Positions 56,430 through 64,000 of a stretch of 64,000 nt of DNA are shown piece after piece. This DNA comes from Enterobacter ludwigii. Its GTDB lineage: Bacteria; Pseudomonadota; Gammaproteobacteria; Enterobacterales; Enterobacteriaceae. The translations under genes were made by a program, and so were the position numbers. Within the stretch, counting starts at the first letter, position 1; each line of letters opens with the position of its first letter. The stretch is from contig NZ_CP017279.1 of assembly GCF_001750725.1 (NCBI RefSeq), positions 1,550,001 to 1,614,000 on the forward strand, read 5' to 3'. The notes beneath the pieces are model-generated. The model saw only the letters and a program-made list of their open reading frames with translations, had not been told where the DNA came from and made no database searches.

Positions 56430-57007
56430 TTATCCCACCTTATATGACAATTTCCACCAAGAAAGAATAACAGACCCAATAAATCAATAGCTGTTAGCTC
56501 GAGAAGATTCTCGCCTAATGTTGAATAAAGGGAGTCAATGATCTGACTTATTTTATCATCGACTGTAATTCTATCGCTGTCACCTTGTATTAGTGGGGTA
56601 ACCTTTAATAGAAAATCAAAATATATGCGATCAAGTAATAATACAAATATTCTTTGTGCTGTTTTAGAAGTTTGTCGCTTCATAATGGCTTTGGTCGCTT
56701 GCTCTTTCATAAGCTTCGCAGCCATTAATAAATCATTACGATCACCATCAGCTAGCTTAGCATCAAGTCCCCTGACGTCAGTTTCAGTCTGTGGCGTCAT
56801 GTAATGATTAAGTTTTTCACAAAACTCAACGCTACGCTCACCAACACCATCTATCTTTAAGCGTTCATATAAATCAAGGAGCTCTCTACTTATACCTTGA
56901 TGTGCATAAAAATGATTATGCTGGTCACGGCCGACAATACTTCCGCCGCCATCGACTTTATTGCCTTTCTGTTGCGTAAGTTGCTCTGATTGGTGAGAGG
57001 TGAACAC
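56423..57007 (-). CDS. ABC-3C C-terminal-domain-like protein with GSIVGRDQ motif (gene 2)
   Basis: 194 residues. A short N-terminal region holds NKVDGGGSIVGRDQHNHF, then a helical domain of ~160 residues (ISRELLDLYERLKIDGVGER; TELTAIDLLGLLFFLGGN-like end) that fits the ABC-3C C-terminal domain. In most systems an effector domain is fused to its N-terminus; here only the short motif stands there, and the same motif ends the small membrane protein upstream (57019). This suggests the effector is a separate chain recruited through the motif. The start is ATG 57007. Confidence 0.6.
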   Translation of the reverse strand: MFTSHQSEQLTQQKGNKVDGGGSIVGRDQHNHFYAHQGISRELLDLYERLKIDGVGERSVEFCEKLNHYMTPQTETDVRGLDAKLADGDRNDLLMAAKLMKEQATKAIMKRQTSKTAQRIFVLLLDRIYFDFLLKVTPLIQGDSDRITVDDKISQIIDSLYSTLGENLLELTAIDLLGLLFFLGGNCHIRWDKC

Positions 57008-57018
57008 AACCTAACCTC

Positions 57019-57213
57019 TTAATGATGAGAATCAGATTGATCACGACCAACAATGCTACCGTTCGATACTTTGTTTCGGTTTTGACTCACGTTGTAGTTA
57101 TTGTCGTTTGATTTAACCTCAACAGCGGTTTTACGAGATGTATAGACAACACGAAGAGTCCAACCAGCCCCTAAACCAGCTAAAAGAGTAATGATGTGAG
57201 TAACCCATTCCAT
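57019..57213 (-). CDS. Small membrane protein with C-terminal GSIVGRDQ motif (gene 1)
   Basis: 64 residues: one membrane helix at the N-terminus (VTHIITLLAGLGAGWTLRVV), a short Lys/Asn-rich linker and a C-terminal NKVSNGSIVGRDQSDSHH. The last part is nearly the same as the N-terminus of the next gene, 11 bases away. Small single-helix proteins in defence operons are often membrane-damaging effectors. AAGGAG-like bases (CTTATAGGG on this strand) lie upstream. It is the first gene of the operon. Confidence 0.6.
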   Translation of the reverse strand: MEWVTHIITLLAGLGAGWTLRVVYTSRKTAVEVKSNDNNYNVSQNRNKVSNGSIVGRDQSDSHH

Positions 57214-57863
57214 TCAAAAAGTCCCTATAAGGAGTTAAAGTCACAGAACATCATAGAGATTATCAATAACATGCACAACAATAAGACGAATGGATATTCT
57301 ATAATTTTTGATATTGTGATTCCCCACACCCAAACCACTGTTTAAATATACAGTTGATATCATTTTTTTTCTATACCTATCTTACAAATTTTACAAATTT
57401 CACATAACAAATTGATTTTAAATCATTTTTTTTGCTTTGTGTTCCACTATTCAGTATGAAGCTTTAGCCCTGACGATTCCAATCTCCTGCTACTACCTGA
57501 ACATTTTGCTGCAATGTGCCACGGTTCAATACACTCCTGAGCACCGTCACAACTTCCGTGTCATCCCATCCCACAACTCAACTATCAACCAAATTTAATA
57601 CCGCTGCGGCTTGCCCAGAAAGCGAACACGCCATAACTGGATAGCCATCGCTGGTGAGCTTTCCACAGTTATTAACAGGACTCCGAGGCGCGGCCATGCC
57701 GCTTTTTAAAGTCAAAGGCTCAACAACCAAAAACTGTGGAACGATGCGTCATTCGACTACTCAGGTAATTTGTACCAGCTCGGAGTCCAAATGCTGGCCG
57801 TAAATGCCCCCACGCTTTCCCTCGCAGGAGTGCTTCCACAGATTTCCATTTACACCAGACATT
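57214..57863. other. AT-rich gene-free stretch upstream of the ABC-3C-like operon
   Basis: About 650 bases. The left 230 are very AT-rich with T-tracts and should carry the operon promoter. The right part has enterobacterial composition but no convincing gene on either strand; it may be residue of the lost prophage. I see no attachment-site repeat matching the other side. Confidence 0.45.
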
Positions 57864-57884
57864 AAAAAGGCTCCCTCAGGAGCC
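57864..57884 (-). terminator. Terminator of the chemoreceptor gene
   Basis: On the minus strand GGCTCC and GGAGCC (loop of four bases) are followed by TTTTT, 12 bases beyond the stop. Confidence 0.85.
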
Positions 57885-57896
57885 TCTCATTATCAA

Positions 57897-59447
57897 TCAC
57901 GCCTGCGCCGGCAAACTAAAGCTCGAAATACTCCTCGAGAGCTGTTGCGCCTGCTCTTCCAGGGAAGCGGCGGCTGCGGCGGATTGCTGAACCAGCGCGG
58001 CGTTCTGCTGGGTCACGCCATCCATCTCTGTCACCGCCTGTCCGACCTGGCTGATCCCACGGCTTTGCTCTTCAGAGGCAACGGAGATCTGCTCCATCAA
58101 CGTATTCACTTTATTCACGGAACTGATAATAGAATCAATGACCTCGCCTGAGCGGTTCACCAGTTCAGCACCGTTTTTGACGCTGGAAACCGACTGGGCA
58201 ATCAGGCTTTCAATGTCTTTCGCGGCAACCGCGCTTTTCTGCGCAAGGGTGCGCACTTCACTGGCCACCACGGCGAAGCCGCGTCCTTGTGTGCCGGCGC
58301 GTGCTGCTTCAACCGCGGCGTTGAGCGCCAGAATGTTGGTCTGGAAAGCAATGCTGTTGATGACGCTGGTGATGTCCTCGATGCGCTTAGAGTTCGCCGC
58401 GATGGTATTCATCGTTTCGATCACTTCGCGGGTCACGGCCTCACCGGTGTGCGCATTGTTCACCGCGTCCTGCACCAGTTTTCCTGCCTGATGAACGTTA
58501 TCGGTGTTATTCGCCACGGTCGCGCTCAGCTCTTCCATGCTGGCCGCCGTCTGGGTTAACGCGGAGGCCTGCTGCTCGGTGCGTGAAGCCAGATCGATAT
58601 TCCCGGAAGCAATTTCCTGCGCGGCGTGGGTGACGGTTTGGCTCGCGTCACGCACCTGGGCGATAGTCGACAGAAGCGCCTGGCGCATCTGCTCCATTGA
58701 GCCCATCAGGTGATCGATTTCATTGCCGGAGGTGCCTTTTACCGGCACTGGAATGTCCAGTTTACCGGCGGCAATCTGGCTGCAGTGCTCGCGTGCCAGG
58801 TTGACCGGTGCGAAAACAAAGCGCTTCATCAGCAGGCTGACGGCAACAATCACGATTACAAACAGGAAAGCAATCGCCGCAATGATCGCCAGACCGGAGA
58901 TGAAATTACTGCTCGCATCCTCGTTCAGGGTTTTGGCATATTTCTGGTGAACGGCAAGTACCTGGTCGAGAACGATTTCATACTGACGGTCGAGGCGGGA
59001 CACCTCCGGGATAAGCGCATTAAACTTTGCGACATCGTGCGCAGCGGCGGCATCAATCAACGGTGCCAGCCCCTGGTTACGGTAGTTTTGCCAGGCATCC
59101 TGATACGCACTCACCAGCGGCGCTTCATCCGACAGGCGCGGAGACGCCATAAACGCCGCAAAAGCATGATCCGCTTTTGTGAGGGCCTCTTTAACCGCGG
59201 AAAGTTTCGCTGACTCATCAGCCGAGTTCCCCGCTTCCACCATCTTCACGTACTCCATCACCCTGACGCGCAAGGTACGGCTGTGGTTGATGGGGTCAAT
59301 GATCGACAGCACAACCTGGATTTCTTTGTTCACATTATCCAGGGAATTATTACTTTTAATGATGAGGCCAACGCTGGTAATGGTGCTGACGACAAAGAAG
59401 AAAAGCAGAGCAAAAAGGACAATCAGGGATGATTTTTTTAACGACAT
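57897..59447 (-). CDS. Methyl-accepting chemotaxis protein
   Basis: 516 residues from ATG 59447; GAGG lies 9 bases upstream, whereas the TTG at 59462 coincides with that ribosome site. Two membrane helices border a four-helix Tar-type periplasmic domain; HAMP follows, then the signalling rod with the conserved tip ([27 protein letters not shown], in part). The C-terminus ends SFSLPAQA and lacks the NWETF pentapeptide that tethers CheR/CheB, so adaptation must rely on other receptors. The ligand is unknown. A strong terminator follows. Confidence 0.88.
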   Translation of the reverse strand: MSLKKSSLIVLFALLFFFVVSTITSVGLIIKSNNSLDNVNKEIQVVLSIIDPINHSRTLRVRVMEYVKMVEAGNSADESAKLSAVKEALTKADHAFAAFMASPRLSDEAPLVSAYQDAWQNYRNQGLAPLIDAAAAHDVAKFNALIPEVSRLDRQYEIVLDQVLAVHQKYAKTLNEDASSNFISGLAIIAAIAFLFVIVIVAVSLLMKRFVFAPVNLAREHCSQIAAGKLDIPVPVKGTSGNEIDHLMGSMEQMRQALLSTIAQVRDASQTVTHAAQEIASGNIDLASRTEQQASALTQTAASMEELSATVANNTDNVHQAGKLVQDAVNNAHTGEAVTREVIETMNTIAANSKRIEDITSVINSIAFQTNILALNAAVEAARAGTQGRGFAVVASEVRTLAQKSAVAAKDIESLIAQSVSSVKNGAELVNRSGEVIDSIISSVNKVNTLMEQISVASEEQSRGISQVGQAVTEMDGVTQQNAALVQQSAAAAASLEEQAQQLSRSISSFSLPAQA

Positions 59448-59544
59448 GGACCGATACCTCAAGAATAAACATTCCCTATCGTTATCGGCCGATCCAAAAC
59501 TTAAATTAATTAAAGTTATTAACGTTTCCCTTCAACAGCCAGGG

Positions 59545-60561
59545 CTATGCTTTCGCTTTATAGCGCCGCTGCAGGGTGGCATCCAGTTTTCGCTGTAACG
59601 GTTGTGGCGTTTCGCCGTCGATCAGTTTGCCAATCAGATCAAAGCAGTGCCACGCCAGCTGGCGGTTATCCTGGCGAATGGTATCAACCGGAATGGTGAG
59701 CGAGTCGTAGAGGTAGTGATCGTCAAAGCTGGCTAACCGGATATCACTTTGCATCAGGTTATGCTGACCCATATAGCGCAATACCCCTTCCAGCAGACCA
59801 CAGGCGGCAGTGAACAAGGCTTTTGGCGGGCGTCCCAGGCGGGCGCACAGCTCGGCGAACATCTCGTAGCCGGAGCTCGGGTGATAGTTGCCGTGAATGA
59901 TCCACTCCGGGCGCAGCGCCACATTGGCCTCTTGCAGCCCTTGCTTAAACCCTTCCAGACGATCGCGCGTCGGGGAAAGCCGCGGCTGCCCGCCAAGGAA
60001 GTAAATTTCATCAGGATGCTGGCGCGCAATGTCGGCCACCAGTTCCGCCGTCGGGGTAATGGAATCGGTGATCACCAGCGGCAATGTGCTGTCGTTCATA
60101 TGGCGGTCAAAAAGGACGACCGGCAGCTGTTCGCTCAGCTTCTGGTAGTCGGCATCATTGAGCATACTGGAGGCCACAATCAGCCCGTCCACCTGACGCG
60201 CCACCATGTTATTAACCACCACCGTCTCCTGGCCCGGGTTTTCATCACTGCAGGAGATGAGCAGTTGAACGCCTGCCTCACGGCACAGTGTCTCCAGTTC
60301 GTGAGAAAACACCGCAAAGCCGTAGTTAGTGATCTCCGGCACCACCAGACCGAGGGTGTGGCTACGGTTATCACGCAGCGAGCGCGCGTGAATGCTGGGC
60401 TGGTAGTGATGCTCTTTCGCAATCGCCAGCACGCGCTCACGCGTCTCTTCCGCCACGCGAAGCTCTTTGCTGCGCCCGTTCAGTACCAGGCTGGCGGTGG
60501 CTTTTGAAACCCCCGCCAGTTCCGCGATGTCTTTAATTGTGACGCGTTTTGTTTTTCTCAC
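59545..60561 (-). CDS. scrR: Sucrose operon repressor (LacI family)
   Basis: 338 residues with a LacI helix-turn-helix ([24 protein letters not shown], in part) and a periplasmic-binding-type effector domain. It represses the scr genes and is released by fructose or fructose-1-phosphate in known homologues. It is the last gene of scrYABR, 28 bases after scrB. The operators should lie upstream of scrY/scrK, outside this window. Confidence 0.9.
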   Translation of the reverse strand: MRKTKRVTIKDIAELAGVSKATASLVLNGRSKELRVAEETRERVLAIAKEHHYQPSIHARSLRDNRSHTLGLVVPEITNYGFAVFSHELETLCREAGVQLLISCSDENPGQETVVVNNMVARQVDGLIVASSMLNDADYQKLSEQLPVVLFDRHMNDSTLPLVITDSITPTAELVADIARQHPDEIYFLGGQPRLSPTRDRLEGFKQGLQEANVALRPEWIIHGNYHPSSGYEMFAELCARLGRPPKALFTAACGLLEGVLRYMGQHNLMQSDIRLASFDDHYLYDSLTIPVDTIRQDNRQLAWHCFDLIGKLIDGETPQPLQRKLDATLQRRYKAKA

Positions 60562-60589
60562 AACGACTTAGATCCGGCTGCCAAAACCC

Positions 60590-61996
60590 TTATTCTACCA
60601 TGCAGCCGCGCAGCGACCAGTAGCGTAATGTGATGTCGGACCCACCTTCGAATCGCACCCGTGCCGGATGGTCAGGAAAATAGCGGCTGCTCATCACCCC
60701 TTCGCCATGATTGATGAAAATTTCAACGCTGGAGCTGTCACACAGAATGCGTAAATGATGAACGTCGCCCCGCCAGTAACGGGTCAATGTCTCCCCGGTT
60801 TTCAGGCTGGTGCGTTCCAGACGCAATCCGCTGTCCTCGACGATAAGGCGCAACGCACCGGCGAAATCCACGGTTACTGAAGATGAGGTGAGTTCGAACT
60901 CAAGGCGCGTCGCATCAAGAGCCGGGGCATCGCTGGCGTTACCCTGCCAGCGACATTCCTCTTCGCGCAGTGCGTGCAGTTCGCGCACCGGCGTCTGCCA
61001 CAGTTTGCCGTCACGGAAGTGTAATTCTCGCGGACAGGTCATCTGATGGATCCACCCTTGCGCCCGTGTGGGCTGAAGCATCTCTTCTCCGTCCGGCACG
61101 CCCATCCAGCCGATCAGGATCCGCCGTCCGTCTTCCGCCACCGTGGTTTGGGGAGCGTAGAACTCGAAACCGGCGTCCAGCTCGTGCAACTCGCCATGTT
61201 CAAACGAAGCGCGGGTATGGTCGAACGCCCCGCTCATCCACGTGGCCGGATAAGTATTGAGATAGCGATGCGGTTCGCGCGCCAGCCCCTGCGGGCAGCA
61301 GATCAGTACGTGTGTCCCGTCGAGGGCAAACAGGTCCGGGCACTCCCACATGTACCCCGCCTCGGTCAGGCCGTTCACGCCATGACCGGCAATCTCTCCG
61401 CAAGACGCCCAGTGGTGCAAATCGGCAGATGTGAACAGCAGCACCTTGCCGCGTTTTTGCAGATCCTGCGCCCCCAGTACCATGTACCACACCCCGTCGT
61501 GCTGCCACACTTTCGGGTCACGCACGTGGCCGGTGTAGCCTTCCGGCAGCGCAAGAACCGGACCGAGTTTTTTGAACGTACCGTCAGCCTGTTGCGTGGC
61601 AAGGCACTGCCAGGCGGTGCGGCTGCCATCATCAAATTTCACGTTACCGGTATAACACAGCGTCAGGACACCGTTGTTATCGACGGCGCTGCCGGAATAG
61701 CAGCCGTTGCGGTCATACTCCTCATCGGGCATCAGCGCCATCGGTTCATGCTGCCAGTGCACCAGGTCTGCGGAGCTCCAGTGTCCCCAGCACTTATAGC
61801 GATGGTCGCAATCCAGCGGATTCCACTGATAGAACAGGTGGTAGCACCCGGCAAACCAGATAAACCCGTTAGGATCGTTCATCAGCCCCGTCGCCGGTGC
61901 CGGATGCCATTGCGGATAATGGCTGTCGGCGTACGCACGCGGCTGGCCTTTCATGACGGCCTGCAGGATTGCAGGCCAGCGGGAAGGTAACGTCAT
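60590..61996 (-). CDS. scrB: Sucrose-6-phosphate hydrolase
   Basis: 468 residues, GH32 family. Catalytic motifs are visible: MNDPNG (nucleophile Asp), RDP (HVRDPKVW) and EC (MWECPDLF). It splits sucrose-6-phosphate, made by ScrA, into glucose-6-phosphate and fructose. Its ATG overlaps the scrA stop by one base. Confidence 0.92.
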   Translation of the reverse strand: MTLPSRWPAILQAVMKGQPRAYADSHYPQWHPAPATGLMNDPNGFIWFAGCYHLFYQWNPLDCDHRYKCWGHWSSADLVHWQHEPMALMPDEEYDRNGCYSGSAVDNNGVLTLCYTGNVKFDDGSRTAWQCLATQQADGTFKKLGPVLALPEGYTGHVRDPKVWQHDGVWYMVLGAQDLQKRGKVLLFTSADLHHWASCGEIAGHGVNGLTEAGYMWECPDLFALDGTHVLICCPQGLAREPHRYLNTYPATWMSGAFDHTRASFEHGELHELDAGFEFYAPQTTVAEDGRRILIGWMGVPDGEEMLQPTRAQGWIHQMTCPRELHFRDGKLWQTPVRELHALREEECRWQGNASDAPALDATRLEFELTSSSVTVDFAGALRLIVEDSGLRLERTSLKTGETLTRYWRGDVHHLRILCDSSSVEIFINHGEGVMSSRYFPDHPARVRFEGGSDITLRYWSLRGCMVE

Positions 61997-63366
61997 TATT
62001 CAGAATCCGTTTTATATTTCAGCAGCAGCGAGACGGTAAACGCCACGCCGAAGGCAATCACCATGCCGATAATATAGTTGAGCAGCGAGCTTGCCTGCAC
62101 GATCGCCATGCCCGGGATGGCAGTCAGCCCGACGGCGGTCATATAAACATGTACCGAGACCACCCACGCCCCGCCTGCCGCACCGCCAATCAGCGCGGCG
62201 ATAAACGGTTTCACGAAACGCAGGTTGATACCAAATATTGCCGCTTCGGTAATACCCAGCATGGCCGAAAACGCAGACGGTAACGTAATGGCTTTAATTT
62301 TCGCGTCTTTGGTTTTAAACCAGACCGCCAGACAGGCTCCCCCCTGCGCCACGTTGGCCATCGCCCAGATAGGCAGCAGGAAGTTAACGCCAATCGACGG
62401 ATTCCCCAGCAACCCGGCTTCAATGGCATGGAAACTGTGGTGAATACCGGTGATAACGATAACCGAGTAAAGCCCGCCAAATAACAGCCCGGCCAGCCAG
62501 CCCGCATGGGCGATCAGGGTGCTCAGAACAAAGGAGATGCCATCCCCTAACGCACGCCCGGCCGGGCCAATGATCAGCAAGGCAATAAAGCCGGAGAGAA
62601 TAACGGTGAGGAACGGCGTCAGGATCAGATCTAACGCATCCGGAATAATACGGCGCAGGTTTTTCTCCACGATACTCATAAACCAGACGGCCAGCAGCAC
62701 CGGGAACACCGTTCCCTGATAGCCAATCATGGCGATCTCAAGGCCGAAGAAGTTCATGGTGTGGAAGCCAGACGCCACGCCCCAGGCGTTTGTCAGCGCC
62801 GGGTGCGTCAGAATGCCGCCGAGGGTCGCCCCCAGATATGGGTTACCGCCAAATTCACGCGCGGCCGTGAAGCCAATCAGGATCGGCAGAATGATAAACG
62901 CCGCTGAGCTGCACATATCCAGCATGATATAGAGCGCGTTATCGGCATTGACCCAGCCGTAGGTTTTGACCATCCCGAGCAGGCCCATCAGTAAACCGGA
63001 GGCCACAATCGCTGGAATGATCGGCACAAAGATGTTTGAGAGCAGTCGGGCAATGCGCTGGAACGGGTTCAGCTTGCGTGCCGCCAGGTCAGCCGCTTCG
63101 GACTTGCTGGATTCGCTAATCCCTGCCGCCTGGATAAACGCAGCGTAGACCTTGTTAACCACCCCCGTACCAAAAATCACCTGCATCTGCCCGGCGTTGC
63201 GAAAACAGCCTTTTACGCCGTCAACCTTGCCGATGGCCTGCTGATCGGCAAGCGTGTCGTCGACCAGCACCAGTCGAAGACGCGTTGCGCAGTGCGCCGC
63301 ACTGGCGATGTTCTCTTTGCCACCGAGCAGCGGAATGAGCGCGCGGGCGATATTATCAAAATCCAT
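61996..63366 (-). CDS. scrA: PTS sucrose-specific EIIBC component
   Basis: 456 residues. The N-terminal IIB domain has the phosphorylated Cys in HCATRLRLVL; ten or so membrane segments of the IIC domain follow. It imports and phosphorylates sucrose, taking phosphate from a separate IIA-Glc (crr). No IIA domain is fused, as is usual in enteric ScrA. It is preceded by the scrY-scrA hairpin. Confidence 0.92.
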   Translation of the reverse strand: MDFDNIARALIPLLGGKENIASAAHCATRLRLVLVDDTLADQQAIGKVDGVKGCFRNAGQMQVIFGTGVVNKVYAAFIQAAGISESSKSEAADLAARKLNPFQRIARLLSNIFVPIIPAIVASGLLMGLLGMVKTYGWVNADNALYIMLDMCSSAAFIILPILIGFTAAREFGGNPYLGATLGGILTHPALTNAWGVASGFHTMNFFGLEIAMIGYQGTVFPVLLAVWFMSIVEKNLRRIIPDALDLILTPFLTVILSGFIALLIIGPAGRALGDGISFVLSTLIAHAGWLAGLLFGGLYSVIVITGIHHSFHAIEAGLLGNPSIGVNFLLPIWAMANVAQGGACLAVWFKTKDAKIKAITLPSAFSAMLGITEAAIFGINLRFVKPFIAALIGGAAGGAWVVSVHVYMTAVGLTAIPGMAIVQASSLLNYIIGMVIAFGVAFTVSLLLKYKTDSE

Positions 63367-63404
63367 AGATACCTCTGCCTGACTGTATTTTTATGATGTG
63401 AAAA

Positions 63405-63427
63405 ACGCTCCCGCACTGCGGGAGCGT
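63405..63427 (-). promoter_or_regulatory. Intercistronic hairpin between scrY and scrA
   Basis: ACGCTCCCGC and GCGGGAGCGT, a perfect 10-bp stem with a 3-base loop, just after the scrY stop, with a weak T stretch. It probably protects scrY mRNA or reduces transcription into scrA, as in other porin-transporter operons. Confidence 0.7.
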
Positions 63428-63433
63428 AAAAGG

Positions 63434-64000
<567 letters not shown>

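Noticed and set aside
57480..57860. Remnants of P2 replication gene A or an attachment site
   Set aside because: I could not read any convincing phage protein or find a direct repeat matching the other edge.
58710..59213. A 167-codon plus-strand frame
   Set aside because: Antisense to the chemoreceptor gene; no start signal or conserved motif.
61046..61990. A 314-codon plus-strand frame
   Set aside because: Antisense to scrB, which has complete GH32 motifs.

Overview
The window looks like the chromosome of an enteric gammaproteobacterium, most likely Enterobacter (cloacae complex) or a close relative. The evidence is the set of core genes: a sil/cus-type silver/copper efflux cluster, treZ-treY-glgX, digH, scsABC with dsbG, and scrYABR. 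Coding density and base composition are enterobacterial outside two AT-richer accessory stretches. I saw no rRNA, tRNA, CRISPR array or complete insertion sequence.

Bases 1-14,300 are a mosaic genomic island. It holds an unidentified gene cut by the left edge, a small tyrosine recombinase and a degenerate second integrase piece, a HEPN-like/multi-zinc-finger protein, an AbiTii-domain protein, a small TTG-start protein, a tight operon of two large P-loop GTPases plus a membrane-anchored coiled-coil protein, a truncated alpha/beta hydrolase, two small unknowns, and a likely effector/membrane-immunity pair. Copies of a short GTCCGCTC...GAGCGGAC hairpin repeat lie at module borders (3387, 3429, 5369, half copy 11118). 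A scar follows (14,314-15,004), made of a headless LysR gene and a 3' gene fragment.

Bases 15,000-32,200 hold a periplasmic double-ABM-domain protein, a class C beta-lactamase-fold lipoprotein, and a silver/copper resistance cluster (silE-like, silABFC on minus, silRS divergent on plus, with a perfect CusR/SilR box between and a similar site upstream of silE). Next come a LysR/MFS pair and a DUF969-DUF979-DUF2891 operon with a divergent winged-helix regulator.

Bases 32,200-51,500 are mostly metabolism and envelope: the maltooligosyl-trehalose pathway (treZ, treY, glgX/treX), a GNAT enzyme, a HAD phosphatase, an exported metallo-beta-lactamase-fold hydrolase, LysR regulators, a UbiD-type decarboxylase, a VF530 protein with DigH, the scsABC-dsbG disulfide/copper-tolerance operon, and an ECF sigma factor with a His-rich membrane partner.

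Bases 51,600-57,900 are a second accessory region. A toxin/immunity-like pair abuts a broken 3' end of a P2-type phage portal gene (Q), followed by a near-perfect P2 cos site. Directly beyond cos, where P2 carries old/tin, lies a four-gene AT-rich operon: a small membrane protein, two ABC-3C-like components, and an SMC/Rad50-like ATPase with a zinc-hook-like CxxC pair. The small membrane protein and the next gene share a short motif (NKV..GSIVGRDQ) conserved in protein but not at synonymous sites. This is the best candidate for an incompletely described anti-phage system; the GTPase trio at 5.7-10.8 kb is the second.

Bases 57,900-64,000 return to core DNA: a chemotaxis receptor, then the sucrose operon scrY (cut by the right edge), scrA, scrB and scrR.
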